Numbered from the stretch's first letter, positions 8,659 through 18,324 are shown. The stretch is 64,000 nucleotides of DNA from Dongia rigui (GCF_034044635.1 NZ_JAXCLX010000002.1:248001-312000); one strand, 5' to 3'. Notes: a model not told the origin generated them from the letters alone. Translations and numbers: made by a program.

Positions 8659-10251
8659 ATGAATGCCGTCGACAGCCGCAAGCAATTCGTCCTCGATTGG
8701 GTGGCGGATCACGCCAAGGAGCTGTCGGACTGGCACCAGATCATCTGGCACTTCGCCGAACCGGCTTTCCGCGAATACAAATCGTCGGCGTGGTATGTCG
8801 CGAAACTGCGCGAACTGGGTTTCGAGGTCGAGGCCGGCTCGGGCGGCATGCCGACGGCGTTCATGGCGACGTGGAAGAATGGCGCCGGCCCCACCATCGC
8901 CACTTACGTCGAATATGATGCCGTGCCGGGGAATTGCCAGGCCGCAAGCACGAAGCAAGAGCCGCGCAAGGGGCTTTCCAAATACGCGCCGGGCCATACC
9001 GACCCGCATTCCGCGTTGGGCATGAGTGCCTTTGCCGGCGCGCTCGCCACCAAGGCGGCGATGGAAAAGTTCGGCATCAAAGGCACACTCAAGGTCTTTG
9101 GTGAGCCGGCGGAAAAGGTGCGCGCCTCGAAGCCGATCCATGCGGCGAAGGGCTATTACGACGATCTCGATGCGGCGGTGTCGTTCCATCCCGCCTATAT
9201 GCTACCCATGTGCAACACCACGATTTGGGATACGCATTGTGGGGTGGGTTACAACTACATCTATACCTTCACCTGCGATAATCCGCAGGACTGGATCGCC
9301 TCCGACAAGTATTCACCGATCCCGCAGAACCATCTGGCCGCCCGTGCCCCCGGTGCGAGCGACGCCTTGATCCATTTCTATTCGCTGAACGAGAGCCTGC
9401 GCCGTTCCATGCTGCCCTTCACGGGCCTCTGGAGCTTCAACGAGGCGATCCTCTGTGCGGGCCAGGCGACGGCTGACAACCTGACGCCGCAGATCGCGCA
9501 GATCGATTACATGCTGCGCACGGATTCGATCGAGCAGGCCGAGATCATCAGCAATGTGATGGACAACAATGCCGAGGCGGCTGCCAAGGCCACCTTCTGC
9601 CAATGGAAGAAGACCTGGGTCGCCAAGAGCCGGCCGGGCCTTGCCAATCATGTCATGTCGCAGGCGACCTATGACAATCTGGCAGCGGTGGGTGCGCCGC
9701 AATGGGGCAACGACGCCATCGTCGTTGCGCAGGAAATGCAACGCAATCTGGGCTTGGAGCCGATGGCAAAGCCGTTCCTGCCGGCCACCGAAAGCCTGAT
9801 CGCGCCGCAGGAATGCGAGCGGCTGATGCGCAAGCAGATGCCGGAATGGCAGAAATATCTGACGTCGGACGATTACCCCGACTACACTTGGCATTGCCCA
9901 ACAGTGCGCCTGATTATTGCGCGGCCGATGCTGTCGGCGCCCAAGGGCTACACCTATCCGGATTGGGTGGCGAACGCGCTGGGCGGCATTCCTGCAACAA
10001 TCGATCCCATGGTGCAATGTGCCGGCAAGACCATCGGCGCCACGCTGCTCGACCTCTTCACCAAGCCCGATCTGCTGCGGGCGGCAAAGGATGAGTTTAA
10101 CGAGCGTACGGGCGGTGGCGTGGGCGGCAGCGCCTGGATGGCGCCGCTCTTGCCCAAGGACTTCAAGGTGCCGCACCAATATCGCTGGCCGGAATACATC
10201 ACCACCGCCCGCGGCGAGGAATGGACCATTCCCTACCGCGACGATGAGTGA
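8659..10251 (+). CDS. M20-family amidohydrolase, AbgB-like
   Basis: A 530-residue protein resembling aminobenzoyl-glutamate utilisation protein B. The metal-site region reads TYVEYDAVPGNCQ near residue 85 and APGHTDPHSALGMSAFAGAL near 112. The C-terminus YRWPEYITTARGEEWTIPY is like those of AbgB homologues. Members of this group hydrolyse amide bonds of N-acyl amino acids using two metal ions; the substrate here is unknown. GGGAGTTCATC precedes the ATG. It appears to be a single-gene unit, 62 nt after the preceding gene. Confidence 0.75.
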   Translation: MNAVDSRKQFVLDWVADHAKELSDWHQIIWHFAEPAFREYKSSAWYVAKLRELGFEVEAGSGGMPTAFMATWKNGAGPTIATYVEYDAVPGNCQAASTKQEPRKGLSKYAPGHTDPHSALGMSAFAGALATKAAMEKFGIKGTLKVFGEPAEKVRASKPIHAAKGYYDDLDAAVSFHPAYMLPMCNTTIWDTHCGVGYNYIYTFTCDNPQDWIASDKYSPIPQNHLAARAPGASDALIHFYSLNESLRRSMLPFTGLWSFNEAILCAGQATADNLTPQIAQIDYMLRTDSIEQAEIISNVMDNNAEAAAKATFCQWKKTWVAKSRPGLANHVMSQATYDNLAAVGAPQWGNDAIVVAQEMQRNLGLEPMAKPFLPATESLIAPQECERLMRKQMPEWQKYLTSDDYPDYTWHCPTVRLIIARPMLSAPKGYTYPDWVANALGGIPATIDPMVQCAGKTIGATLLDLFTKPDLLRAAKDEFNERTGGGVGGSAWMAPLLPKDFKVPHQYRWPEYITTARGEEWTIPYRDDE

Positions 10252-10278
10252 GGTACGATGAGTCTCTAGGCCAGTCTG

Positions 10279-11178
10279 CTACCGCAACGCGGATCTCAGC
10301 GCCGCGATATGCTCCGGGCCGATGCCGCAGCAGCCGCCGATAATATCGGCGCCGCGCTTCTGCCAGTCGCGGGCAAAGGCTAGATAGCCCTTGGGGTCGA
10401 GATCGGCGCGAATGTCGTGAAGATTGCCGTTGGCTTCGGCATCTTCGGTCTGCGGCGGGAAGGCGTTGGCATAGCAGCCGACCTTGATGTCGGCGCCAAG
10501 TCGCTTCAGTTCCGTGCGCGCGACTTCGATGGCATTGCCCATGACTTCCGGCTGGCTGCAATTGAAGAGCAAGGTTGCGGCGCCGATTTCCTTGGCAAGC
10601 CGCGCTGCGTCGACGACGCTTTCGCCAGAGCGCAGTTTGGGATTGGCGGGATCGGGATGCTCGTCATGCAGTGTGAAGGAGAGCCAGAGCGGCTTGCTGT
10701 TGCCCTGCAACGCGATGGCCACCTCGCGCGCTTCCGCCAGCGCCGATTGGGTTTCGGCGAGCCAAAGATCGACATGGGGCGCGAGGCCGGCAATGAGTGG
10801 CTTCAACAGCGCCTGCGCTTGGGCGGGCTTGAAGAGGTCCGGCCGGTAGGAGCCAAAGAGCGGCGGCAGCGATCCGGCGACGCGCACCTTCTTTCCCGAC
10901 TCGGTCACGGCCTGGCGCGCCAGCCGACCGGCAAGATCGGCCAGTTCCTGGCCGCGCGCGGCAAAGCGCTCTTCCCCGATATGGAAGGGGACGACGGCAT
11001 AGGAATTGGTGGTGATGATTTCGGCGCCGGCGTCGATGAACGCCGCGTGCGCGCGGCGCACGAAATCCGGACCCTCGAACAAGGCGAGAGCAGACCATTC
11101 CGGCTGCTGGAAGGGTGCGCCCATGCGCTTGAGTTCACGGCCCATGCCGCCGTCGAGCAACATCACCTGGTTCGTCAT
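10279..11178 (-). CDS. Homocysteine S-methyltransferase family protein
   Basis: A 299-residue TIM-barrel protein opening LLDGGMGRELKRMG. Zinc-ligand cysteines are seen in LLFNCSQPEV at about residue 206 and in GADIIGGCCGIGPEHIAAL at about 282, the signature of Zn-dependent homocysteine methyltransferases such as MmuM and the MetH N-domain. It is stand-alone and lacks cobalamin or folate domains, so S-methylmethionine or betaine-type donors are possible. The upstream 71 nt contain no SAM riboswitch that I can recognise. Confidence 0.8.
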   Translation of the reverse strand: MTNQVMLLDGGMGRELKRMGAPFQQPEWSALALFEGPDFVRRAHAAFIDAGAEIITTNSYAVVPFHIGEERFAARGQELADLAGRLARQAVTESGKKVRVAGSLPPLFGSYRPDLFKPAQAQALLKPLIAGLAPHVDLWLAETQSALAEAREVAIALQGNSKPLWLSFTLHDEHPDPANPKLRSGESVVDAARLAKEIGAATLLFNCSQPEVMGNAIEVARTELKRLGADIKVGCYANAFPPQTEDAEANGNLHDIRADLDPKGYLAFARDWQKRGADIIGGCCGIGPEHIAALRSALR

Positions 11179-11249
11179 TTCCGTCCTTCGATCCGCAAAT
11201 GTTCAATCGGCCGGACCCTAATACGAGCGCGGGAGGGACGCAACCGGCC

Positions 11250-13241
11250 CTATTCGATGCCACCTGCCACGCAATAGCGCGCGGTCGGCAATTGATCTGC
11301 ACCGCCGGCGATGGCGATGATAATCGAACCATAGGGGGCTCGCCATTCGCTGTGGGTGATGCGGTATTTTTCCGGCGATACCGGCAGACGGCAGGCGAAG
11401 GCCGTGCCGGTGCGCGTTGCCGTCACGGCGAGGCCATCGACAAAAAGGCGAAGATCCGCAGCATCCGTCTTGCCTTCGATGACAATTGTCCCATCCGTCA
11501 AATCGGCTTTGAGCGACAGAGCCGGAACATTTTGCGGACGCGTCCGCGGCGTGCCGGCAAGGCTGTCGGTCGGCAAGGCCGGTGTCCGCGGCGGTGCCTT
11601 GCGACGCTGCCCCGATTGCTCGAACGCATAGGCGTAGCGCAGCAGATTGGAATCGTCATAGGCCTTGCCGGCGAAGGTGAGGCCGACCGGCATGCCGGTG
11701 TCGGCCATGACGCCCATCGGCACGGTCACGGTCGGAATGCCGAGATGGCGGATGACGAGATTGCCATTGGCAACCCATGTCCCATTGCGCCAGGCGATGT
11801 CGTAGGAGGCCTGGTTTACGTCGGCATCGGCTGGGGCCACATCCGCCACCGCCGGGAAGACGACGCCGTCCAATCGTTCCGTATCCAGCCAGTTTTCGAG
11901 GTCGCTCTTGCGGGCGCGCTCCAAGCCGCGCAAGCCATCCCGCAAAGTGGCGATCTGCTCGAGCGGCAACAAACCTTTCTTGGCACGGCGCGGGTACTCG
12001 GCCAGGTCGGAAGCGAAATTCCGTTCAGCAAGACGACCGGGCAGGGCACCCTGGGGCAGGGGGAAGATCTTGGGGCCATCGACATCCGCAAGGCGGTGCA
12101 GGGCCGGGTCAGCGTTGGCTTCGAGGAAATCGTTCCAGGCGAACATGCTGACATCCCAGAACTCGTCCTGGATATAGGTCTTCGGCACCATGCCGCGCGC
12201 GGCCATTGCCTTGCCGTCAATCCCGTCGCGTTCATAGTTTGAGACGGCGGGGAAATCCACCTCGACAATCCCGGCACCCAGCGCTTCAAGATCGCGCCGG
12301 GCTTTCTCCCACAAGGCGATCACGCTGGGCCGCGTGGCGACCGGTTCCGGCAGATCGGCCTTGCCGTTGATATACATGCGCGGGATGCCGAAGCGCTTGC
12401 CCTTCAGCGCGCCGTGATCCGCGAGCGCGGGGTAGCATGCCGGCCGCACTGCCGAGCTTGCCGGCAGTGAAATCCAGGGCTGCACACGCCAGAAATCACC
12501 CCGGGGATCGGGATCGTCGGCGACGATGACGTCGAGCACTTCCAGCATATCGGCGACGGTACGGGTATGCGGCACGACCACATCCATGGTCGGCACCAGC
12601 GGCCAGTTGCCGCGCATGGAGATAACGCCGCGCGACGGTGTGTAGGCAACGAGTCCGTTGAGAGATGCCGGCGCGCGACCCGATGACCAGGTCTCTTCTC
12701 CCAGGCCGAAGGCTGCAAAGCTTGCTGCCGTTGCGGTGCCGGAGCCGTTGGAGGAGCCGGAGAAGAAGCAGGCCGTCAGATAGTCGCCGTTATAGGGGCT
12801 CTCGGCACGGCCGTAGACGCCGCGCTCCATGCCGCCATTGGCCATCGGCGGCATGTTGGTGAGGCCGATGAGCACGGCACCCGCCGCCCTCAGCCGCGCG
12901 ATGGTGAAGGCATCTTCATTGGCAACCAGCCGCTCGAAGGCGGGCGAACCGGCGGCGACGGTGAGGCCCTTGACCTTGTAGCTGTCCTTGGCCGTATAGG
13001 GGATGCCGTCGAGCGGACCGATCGGGCGGCCCTGTGCCCGGCGCTGGTCGGATGCGAGCGCATCCTCAAACATCTGCGGATTGAAGACGGGGATGGCGTT
13101 GAGGCGGATCCCTTGCCGGTCGTAATGGGCGATGCGGTTCATATAGGCGGCCACCAGTTCGACGCTGGTGACCGTGCCAGCCTCAAGTGCGGCACGAATT
13201 TCGGCGATGCCGGCCTCGACCAGATGGAAGGACGATCCCAT
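11250..13241 (-). CDS. Amidase-signature family protein
   Basis: A 663-residue protein with the amidase-signature core: YTAKDSYKVKG (catalytic Lys) near residue 79, SGSSNGSGTATAASFAAFG (cis-Ser region) near 142 and ETWSSGRAPASLNGLVAYTP (nucleophile Ser) near 165. The usual GSDTGGSIR box is altered to GEETWSSGR, but the aligned serine is kept. A C-terminal extension of about 150 residues follows the amidase core. The start is set at ATG 13241, as the longer frame adds an unrelated 18 residues; GGGGAG lies upstream. Hydrolysis of a carboxamide is expected; the substrate is unknown. Confidence 0.8.
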   Translation of the reverse strand: MGSSFHLVEAGIAEIRAALEAGTVTSVELVAAYMNRIAHYDRQGIRLNAIPVFNPQMFEDALASDQRRAQGRPIGPLDGIPYTAKDSYKVKGLTVAAGSPAFERLVANEDAFTIARLRAAGAVLIGLTNMPPMANGGMERGVYGRAESPYNGDYLTACFFSGSSNGSGTATAASFAAFGLGEETWSSGRAPASLNGLVAYTPSRGVISMRGNWPLVPTMDVVVPHTRTVADMLEVLDVIVADDPDPRGDFWRVQPWISLPASSAVRPACYPALADHGALKGKRFGIPRMYINGKADLPEPVATRPSVIALWEKARRDLEALGAGIVEVDFPAVSNYERDGIDGKAMAARGMVPKTYIQDEFWDVSMFAWNDFLEANADPALHRLADVDGPKIFPLPQGALPGRLAERNFASDLAEYPRRAKKGLLPLEQIATLRDGLRGLERARKSDLENWLDTERLDGVVFPAVADVAPADADVNQASYDIAWRNGTWVANGNLVIRHLGIPTVTVPMGVMADTGMPVGLTFAGKAYDDSNLLRYAYAFEQSGQRRKAPPRTPALPTDSLAGTPRTRPQNVPALSLKADLTDGTIVIEGKTDAADLRLFVDGLAVTATRTGTAFACRLPVSPEKYRITHSEWRAPYGSIIIAIAGGADQLPTARYCVAGGIE

Positions 13242-13350
13242 GATCCCAATTTCTCCCCAACAGACTTTTGCGGTCCCATATACCGCGTCCGGCATGGAGA
13301 AGCAGGCCCAGAATAGGTTGGGATCGACAATTCGAGGTCATAAGGGGAGT

Positions 13351-13424
13351 TGGAGCGGGTGAGGGGAATCGAACCCCCGTCGTAAGCTTGGGAAGCTTCT
13401 GCTCTACCATTGAGCTACACCCGC
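13351..13424 (-). tRNA. tRNA-Gly (anticodon CCC)
   Basis: Read on the minus strand, GCGGGTG pairs with the 3' acceptor arm CACCCGC and is followed by an encoded TCCA. The D arm (GCTC/GAGC), the anticodon loop TTCCCAA with CCC at positions 34-36, and the T arm GGGGG-TTCGATT-CCCCT are all present. The top base pair of the anticodon stem (27-43) looks mismatched. The gene lies between the amidase and the ABC importer. Confidence 0.93.
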
Positions 13425-13537
13425 GCGGGCCATCGGCCGGCTCGGCCCGATTTATAGGGGATCACGCGGCCGGGTTCAAGGCGCCGAAAGCTGCAACATT
13501 TCCGCGGTCCCGGCGTATAGACTGACAGGGCAAGCAT

Positions 13538-13571
13538 TGGGCGCCAACAACTGGGCGCCAATAATTGGGCG
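13538..13571. repeat. Short tandem repeat before the solute-binding gene
   Basis: A 14-bp unit (TGGGCGCCAACAAC, then TGGGCGCCAATAAT) is repeated twice, followed by a partial third copy (TGGGCG) at 13566-13571. Each unit contains the palindrome GGCGCC. It ends 7 nt before the ATG of the solute-binding gene, next to its GGGGACAG ribosome-binding site. It may affect expression, or may be simple slippage. Confidence 0.6.
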
Positions 13572-13578
13572 GGGACAG

Positions 13579-14811
13579 ATGACGCGGCACTGGACACGGC
13601 GGGATGTGGTGGTGGCAGGTTTGGCGGCGGGTTTCGGGACGGCCGTCCTCCCCCTGGCAGCCCGCGCCGATGCCCCGCCCCGGGACTATGAATCAGCACT
13701 GGCCGCGGCACGTGGGCAGGTCGTCTATTTCAACGCCTGGGGTGGTGACCAGCGGATCAACGACTTCATTTCCTGGGTGGCGGGGGCGGTCTCGACTCGC
13801 TTTGGCGTCACGTTGCATCACGTGAAGCTCACCGACACGGCCGAGGCTGTGTCGCGTGTCCTTGCCGGCAAGATCGCCGGCGAGACGGATGGCGGCGGGG
13901 TCGATCTCATCTGGATCAACGGCGAGAACTTCGCCGCCATGAAGAAGCAGGGGCTGCTTTTTGGGCCGATGATCCAACTGCTGCCCAATATGAAATTCGT
14001 CGACCCCAAGACAAAGCCCACCGTTCTTTCCGACTTTACCGTGCCAACGGATGGGTATGAATCACCCTGGGGCATGGCGCAGCTGGTCTTTTTTTACGAC
14101 AGCGCGCGGCTGACACAGCCGCCGCGATCGCCGGCGGCCTTGCTCGAATTCGCCACAGCCAATCCTGGCCGATTCACCTTTCCGGCGCCGCCTGATTTTG
14201 TCGGTTCGACGGTCTTGAAACAGTTCCTGCTGTCGTTGGCGCCAGATCGCCGGCCCTTCGACAGACTGTTGGACCCAGCGCTGTTCGACACGGCAACTAC
14301 GCCGCTCTGGGACTATCTTGCTGCCTTGGCGCCGCATCTGTGGCGTGGTGGGAAAAGCTATCCGACCTCGACGACGGCTTTGCGCCAATTGTTGAACGAC
14401 GGCGAAATCGACATCTCCATGGCCTTCAATCCGGGCGATGCATCCTCCGCCATCGCCCAAGGCCTGCTGCCGGAAACGGTGCGCAGCTTTGTCTTCGACG
14501 GCGGCATGATCGGCAACACGCATTTCGTCGCCGTGCCGTTCAACGCCAATGCCAAGGCGGGCGCATTGGTGGTGGCCGATTTCCTGCTGTCGCCCGAAGC
14601 GCAGTTGCGAAAGGAGGATCCCAATGTCTGGGGCGATCCGACCGTGCTGGACATGGCTCTGCTGCCGCCCGAGGCGCGCGCCGCTTTTGCCCAGCTGCCG
14701 CGGGGCATCGCCACGCTGTCGCCCCGGGAGCTGGGGCCGGTGCTGCCGGAACTCCATCCCAGCTGGATGGTGGCGATCGAGGCGCGCTGGACGCAACTCT
14801 ATGGTCATTGA
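13579..14811 (+). CDS. ABC transporter substrate-binding protein, YnjB-like
   Basis: A 410-residue periplasmic binding protein. The N-terminus MTRHWTRRDVVVAGLAAGFG followed by a hydrophobic stretch and AARADAPP looks like a twin-arginine or Sec signal with cleavage after ARA. The mature part has VVYFNAWGGDQRINDFISWV and GVDLIWINGENFAAMKKQGL, typical of the YnjB group. The start at ATG 13579 removes a 14-residue leader encoded by the tandem repeat. It is followed immediately by the permease and ATPase genes, so the three form one import operon. The solute is unknown. Confidence 0.8.
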   Translation: MTRHWTRRDVVVAGLAAGFGTAVLPLAARADAPPRDYESALAAARGQVVYFNAWGGDQRINDFISWVAGAVSTRFGVTLHHVKLTDTAEAVSRVLAGKIAGETDGGGVDLIWINGENFAAMKKQGLLFGPMIQLLPNMKFVDPKTKPTVLSDFTVPTDGYESPWGMAQLVFFYDSARLTQPPRSPAALLEFATANPGRFTFPAPPDFVGSTVLKQFLLSLAPDRRPFDRLLDPALFDTATTPLWDYLAALAPHLWRGGKSYPTSTTALRQLLNDGEIDISMAFNPGDASSAIAQGLLPETVRSFVFDGGMIGNTHFVAVPFNANAKAGALVVADFLLSPEAQLRKEDPNVWGDPTVLDMALLPPEARAAFAQLPRGIATLSPRELGPVLPELHPSWMVAIEARWTQLYGH

Positions 14812-14817
14812 GGCCGC

Positions 14818-16518
14818 GTGAGAGCGCATCACCTCCATCTTCTCGCCGGTCGGTTGCCGCCGGCCATCGCCCTCATCCTGCTGGTGGGGTCGACCCTTAT
14901 CGGCCTGGTCTTTCTTCTGGCGACCGGCTTCGGATTTCTGCCCGCGCTGGGCGGCCATGCGCTGTCGCTGGAGCCGTTCCGGATTCTCCTTGCCGACGCG
15001 CGCCTCGTCTCATCCTGCCTCGTGACGGTGCTTGCCGGCACGCTGGGGACATTGGCAGCCGTTGCCATGGCTTTTGCTTTGGCCGTCGCCGTCTGTCCGG
15101 AAGGCACTGCACCCGCCGGCTGGTCGCAGCGACTGGCGCTGGGTGTCCTGGGCGTGCCGCATGTCGCCATCGCCGTGGGGTTGGTCTTTGTGGTGGCGCC
15201 TTCCGGTTGGCTGATGCGCGCCTTGCAGACAATGATCGGGGCCTGGCCGCTGCCGCCGGATTGGCAGTTCTTGTCGAGCGAATCCGGCCTGACACTTGCC
15301 CTGGCTCTGTTCCTCAAGGAAACGCCCTTTCTCTTTTTCGCAATGTTGACCGGCCTGCGCCAGCTGCGGCCGGAGCGGCAAATCCTCGTCGCGCGGGCGC
15401 TCGGCTATGACGACACCATGGCTTGGGTAAAACTCATTCTGCCGCAACTCTATCCCTTGGTGCGCTTTCCCATACTCGCGGTCCTCGCCTACAGCCTCTC
15501 CGTCGTCGATATGTCGTTGATCCTGGGGCCGACCACGCCGGCGACCCTGCCGGTCCTCATCCTGACATGGGCCAACGATCCGGATCTCAACCAGCGTTTC
15601 GTCGCTGCGGCGGCCGGACTGGTGCAACTGGCGCTGGTCATCGGCGCCGTGCTGGCCTGGTGCCTCGGCGAACGGGTCGTGGCGCTGGGGCTGCGCCCTT
15701 GGCTCAGCGCCGGCGATCGACGTCTCTCTTCGCCTTGGGTGCTGCTCGGCCGGTGGCTGCGCAACCTTGCCGCCGGTCTTGGCGTGACGCTGGTCGTCCT
15801 TGCCATCGGCGGGTTGATGCTGTGGTCCTTGGCGCATGATTGGCGCTATCCGGCCTTGCTGCCGCCGTCACTTGACCTGGGGGCGTGGCGTCGCGGCCTT
15901 GGCGTCCTCTATGTTCCCCTTCTGGACAGCTTGGGCTTGGCGCTGTCGACGACGTTTCTGGCGATCGTTCTGGCGGTCGCCTGCCTGCAGCACGAACGAC
16001 TTTTGCGCCTCGACATCGTCCGCTCGGCCGAGCGGTGGCTGTTCCTGCCGCTCCTCGTTCCGGAAATCTGCTTCCTGTTCGGCCTTCAGGTTCTGCTCCT
16101 GCTGGCCGGTTTCAACGGCACCTGGCTGGCGGTGTTGTGGATGCATGTCCTCTTTGTCTTTCCCTATGTCTTCCTGACCCTGAAGGAGCCTTGGCGGGCT
16201 TTCGATCGGCGATACGAAACAGTGGGCCTCGCGCTCGGTCGCTGCGGCTGGTCCGTGTTCTGGCGCATCAAACTGCCGATGCTGCGGGGGGCGATATCCT
16301 GGGCTTGCGCCATCGGTGGCACCGTCTCGCTGTCGCTTTATTTGCCGACGCTGCAGGGTGGCGAGGGGCGCATTGCCACCCTGGCGACAGAGGCCGTGGC
16401 ACAGAGCGCCGGTGGCGACCGGCGGGTCATGGCCGTTTTCGGGCTGGTCCAGACGCTGACGGCTGGCCTCTTCTTTGCGATTGCGTCAGTTTCGGCACGG
16501 GGGCGACGTTGGCGGTAG
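14818..16518 (+). CDS. ABC transporter permease, YnjC-like (two fused permease domains)
   Basis: A 566-residue membrane protein with about twelve hydrophobic segments arranged as two binding-protein-dependent permease halves. The inner EAA-like loops are seen at VARALGYDDTMAWVKLILPQ (near residue 192) and GLALGRCGWSVFWRIKLPML (near 470). Such double permeases pair with a single ATPase. The GTG at 14818 lies 6 nt after the binding-protein stop. The downstream ATPase begins 2 nt after its stop, so the three genes are surely cotranscribed. Confidence 0.82.
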   Translation: MRAHHLHLLAGRLPPAIALILLVGSTLIGLVFLLATGFGFLPALGGHALSLEPFRILLADARLVSSCLVTVLAGTLGTLAAVAMAFALAVAVCPEGTAPAGWSQRLALGVLGVPHVAIAVGLVFVVAPSGWLMRALQTMIGAWPLPPDWQFLSSESGLTLALALFLKETPFLFFAMLTGLRQLRPERQILVARALGYDDTMAWVKLILPQLYPLVRFPILAVLAYSLSVVDMSLILGPTTPATLPVLILTWANDPDLNQRFVAAAAGLVQLALVIGAVLAWCLGERVVALGLRPWLSAGDRRLSSPWVLLGRWLRNLAAGLGVTLVVLAIGGLMLWSLAHDWRYPALLPPSLDLGAWRRGLGVLYVPLLDSLGLALSTTFLAIVLAVACLQHERLLRLDIVRSAERWLFLPLLVPEICFLFGLQVLLLLAGFNGTWLAVLWMHVLFVFPYVFLTLKEPWRAFDRRYETVGLALGRCGWSVFWRIKLPMLRGAISWACAIGGTVSLSLYLPTLQGGEGRIATLATEAVAQSAGGDRRVMAVFGLVQTLTAGLFFAIASVSARGRRWR

Positions 16519-16520
16519 GC

Positions 16521-17153
16521 ATGAAAGGTCCATTGGCCTTGCGCAGCGTTACCCTGTTCAAGGACGGCGTGGCGCTGCTTGGCCCGATCGATTGTACGAT
16601 CGCGGCCGGCCGGCCCGTCGTCCTGATGGGACCATCGGGCAGCGGCAAGTCGACCCTGCTCAATTTCATGATCGGCGCCTTGGCGCCGGTGTTTGGCGCG
16701 ACGGGCGAAGTGTGGCTCGGCGACGTCGAGATCACGCAACTGCCGATTCAGCAGCGCCATCTAGGAATATTGTTCCAAGACGACCTCCTGTTTCCGCATC
16801 TGTCCGTCGCCGAGAACTTGGCGTTTGGCCTGCCGGCGGGCCTGTCGCGGTTGGAACGGGAGCAGCGGGTCGCCGCCGGGCTGGCCGAGGCGGAACTGAC
16901 CGGTCTCGGGGCGCGCAATCCGGCCAGCCTGTCTGGCGGCGAACGGGCCCGCGCGGCGCTGATGCGCACGTTGCTGGCGGAACCCTGTGCCCTGTTGCTG
17001 GACGAGCCCTTTGCCAAGCTCGACATCGCCCTGCGGGGCCGTTTCCGCGCCTTGGTCTTCGAGCGGGCGGCTCGCCGCAACCTTCCCGTGCTGCTGGTCA
17101 GCCATGATCCGGCCGACGCCGAGGCGGCCGCCGGCCAGGTGATCGCCCTCTGA
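16521..17153 (+). CDS. ABC transporter ATP-binding protein, YnjD-like
   Basis: A 210-residue ATPase with Walker A GPSGSGKST at about residue 36, Q-loop FQDDLLFPHLSVAENLAFG, signature LSGGERARAALMRTL near 136, Walker B ALLLDEPFAKLD and the switch His in LLVSHDPADAEA. It energises the preceding YnjBC-like importer. The reading frame is open far upstream inside the permease gene, but the family start is ATG 16521, directly after the permease stop. It is the last gene of the operon. Confidence 0.88.
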   Translation: MKGPLALRSVTLFKDGVALLGPIDCTIAAGRPVVLMGPSGSGKSTLLNFMIGALAPVFGATGEVWLGDVEITQLPIQQRHLGILFQDDLLFPHLSVAENLAFGLPAGLSRLEREQRVAAGLAEAELTGLGARNPASLSGGERARAALMRTLLAEPCALLLDEPFAKLDIALRGRFRALVFERAARRNLPVLLVSHDPADAEAAAGQVIAL

Positions 17154-17260
17154 GGGGGACTCGGCGAGGCGGCAAAAGCTGCCCAGCGGGCGGCTCGGAA
17201 AAGGGCACAGAATCAAGAAAAATTGAGCGTTTGGGGGAACCAAAACCGATCTTCGGGCTT

Positions 17261-17289
17261 TTGACATCGCTGGGCCGTTTACCTATAGT
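17261..17289 (+). promoter_or_regulatory. Sigma-70-type promoter for the OmpA-family lipoprotein
   Basis: A perfect -35 TTGACA (17261-17266) and a -10 TATAGT (17284-17289) are separated by exactly 17 bp, upstream of the lipoprotein gene at 17462. This leaves a 5' leader of about 165 nt. The rest of the 308-nt gap 17154-17461 holds nothing else I recognise. The near-consensus boxes suggest an abundant transcript, as expected for an outer-membrane protein. Confidence 0.75.
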
Positions 17290-17461
17290 GCCCCAGATGT
17301 CAGCATTCGGCTGGCTTCGCCGGGGGATATCACCACATTTGACCGGTTTTCGAACTCAGCCGAGTTATAAGGCATAAGCCGAAGTCGGGGATGTTGCGAA
17401 GCGTCTGTGGGCGACGCATCGGAACCTGGGGACGGCGCTGAACAAGAGCGAGGAGACAAAA

Positions 17462-18298
17462 ATGAAAGCATTGCGACTTCTGGCGGTTTTGGGGGCAGTT
17501 GGATTTCTGGCGGCCTGCTCGACCGATCTCGACCGCATCCGTACGACTGAAGCGAGCGGCGGCACGCCGTTCACCCAGGCACTGACCAAGGAATATCGCG
17601 ATCTGGCCGTATTCGAAGCCGACGAGATGTTCGACTGGCGTGATGCCGGCTACTACGCCCGCCGCGGCCTTGCTGCTGCCGGTGGCGAAGTTGTTCAGCC
17701 GGAAGATCCGGCCAACCGTGACCTGCCCGCTGATTCGCTCGGCGAAATCACCGACGTTCGTGGCCGCCTGCTGGCAGCCCTCGACGGCGGCGCTCGCGAC
17801 AACAAGGCGGAACTCGCTGCCCGCGCTCAGGCCCGTTTCGATTGCTGGCTCGAGCAGCAGGAAGAGAACTTCCAGTACGACCATATCAGCGCCTGCAAGG
17901 ATGAACTCCTCGCGGCTCTCGCTGAACTCGAAGCGGCTCCGGCTGCTGCCGAAGCTCCGGCCCCCGCGCCGAATGTCTACCTGGTGCTGTTCGACTTCGA
18001 CAAGTCGAACATCAATGACGCGGCCCAGGCCGTCGTGAACCAGGTGGTTGCGGACTTCGCGGCCAACAAGTCGACGGCCATCTCGGTCACCGGTCACACC
18101 GACCGCTCTGGCTCGGATGCCTACAACGAGAAGCTCTCCGAGCGTCGCTCCGACGCAGTGCGTGAAGCACTGATCGCGGCTGGCGTCCCGGCAGAAGCGA
18201 TCACGACCGCCTGGAAGGGTGAGTCGGAGAACGCGGTCCCGACCGCTGATGGTGTCAAGGAGCAGGCTAACCGCCGCGCCGAGATCATCGTTCAGTAA
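17462..18298 (+). CDS. OmpA-family outer-membrane lipoprotein
   Basis: A 278-residue protein with a lipoprotein signal (MKALRLLAVLGAVGFLAACS, lipobox LAAC). The middle, residues 30-165, has no named domain, then a Pro/Ala linker leads to a C-terminal OmpA-like peptidoglycan-binding domain: YLVLFDFDKSNINDAAQAVV, TGHTDRSGSDAYNEKLSERR and the final NRRAEI. The domain layout resembles Pal but is longer. It likely anchors the outer membrane to peptidoglycan. GAGGAGACAAAA precedes the ATG, a near-consensus promoter lies upstream and a strong terminator follows. Confidence 0.85.
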   Translation: MKALRLLAVLGAVGFLAACSTDLDRIRTTEASGGTPFTQALTKEYRDLAVFEADEMFDWRDAGYYARRGLAAAGGEVVQPEDPANRDLPADSLGEITDVRGRLLAALDGGARDNKAELAARAQARFDCWLEQQEENFQYDHISACKDELLAALAELEAAPAAAEAPAPAPNVYLVLFDFDKSNINDAAQAVVNQVVADFAANKSTAISVTGHTDRSGSDAYNEKLSERRSDAVREALIAAGVPAEAITTAWKGESENAVPTADGVKEQANRRAEIIVQ

Positions 18299-18324
18299 TC
18301 GAGACCTAGACCGCTCGTTTGCGG

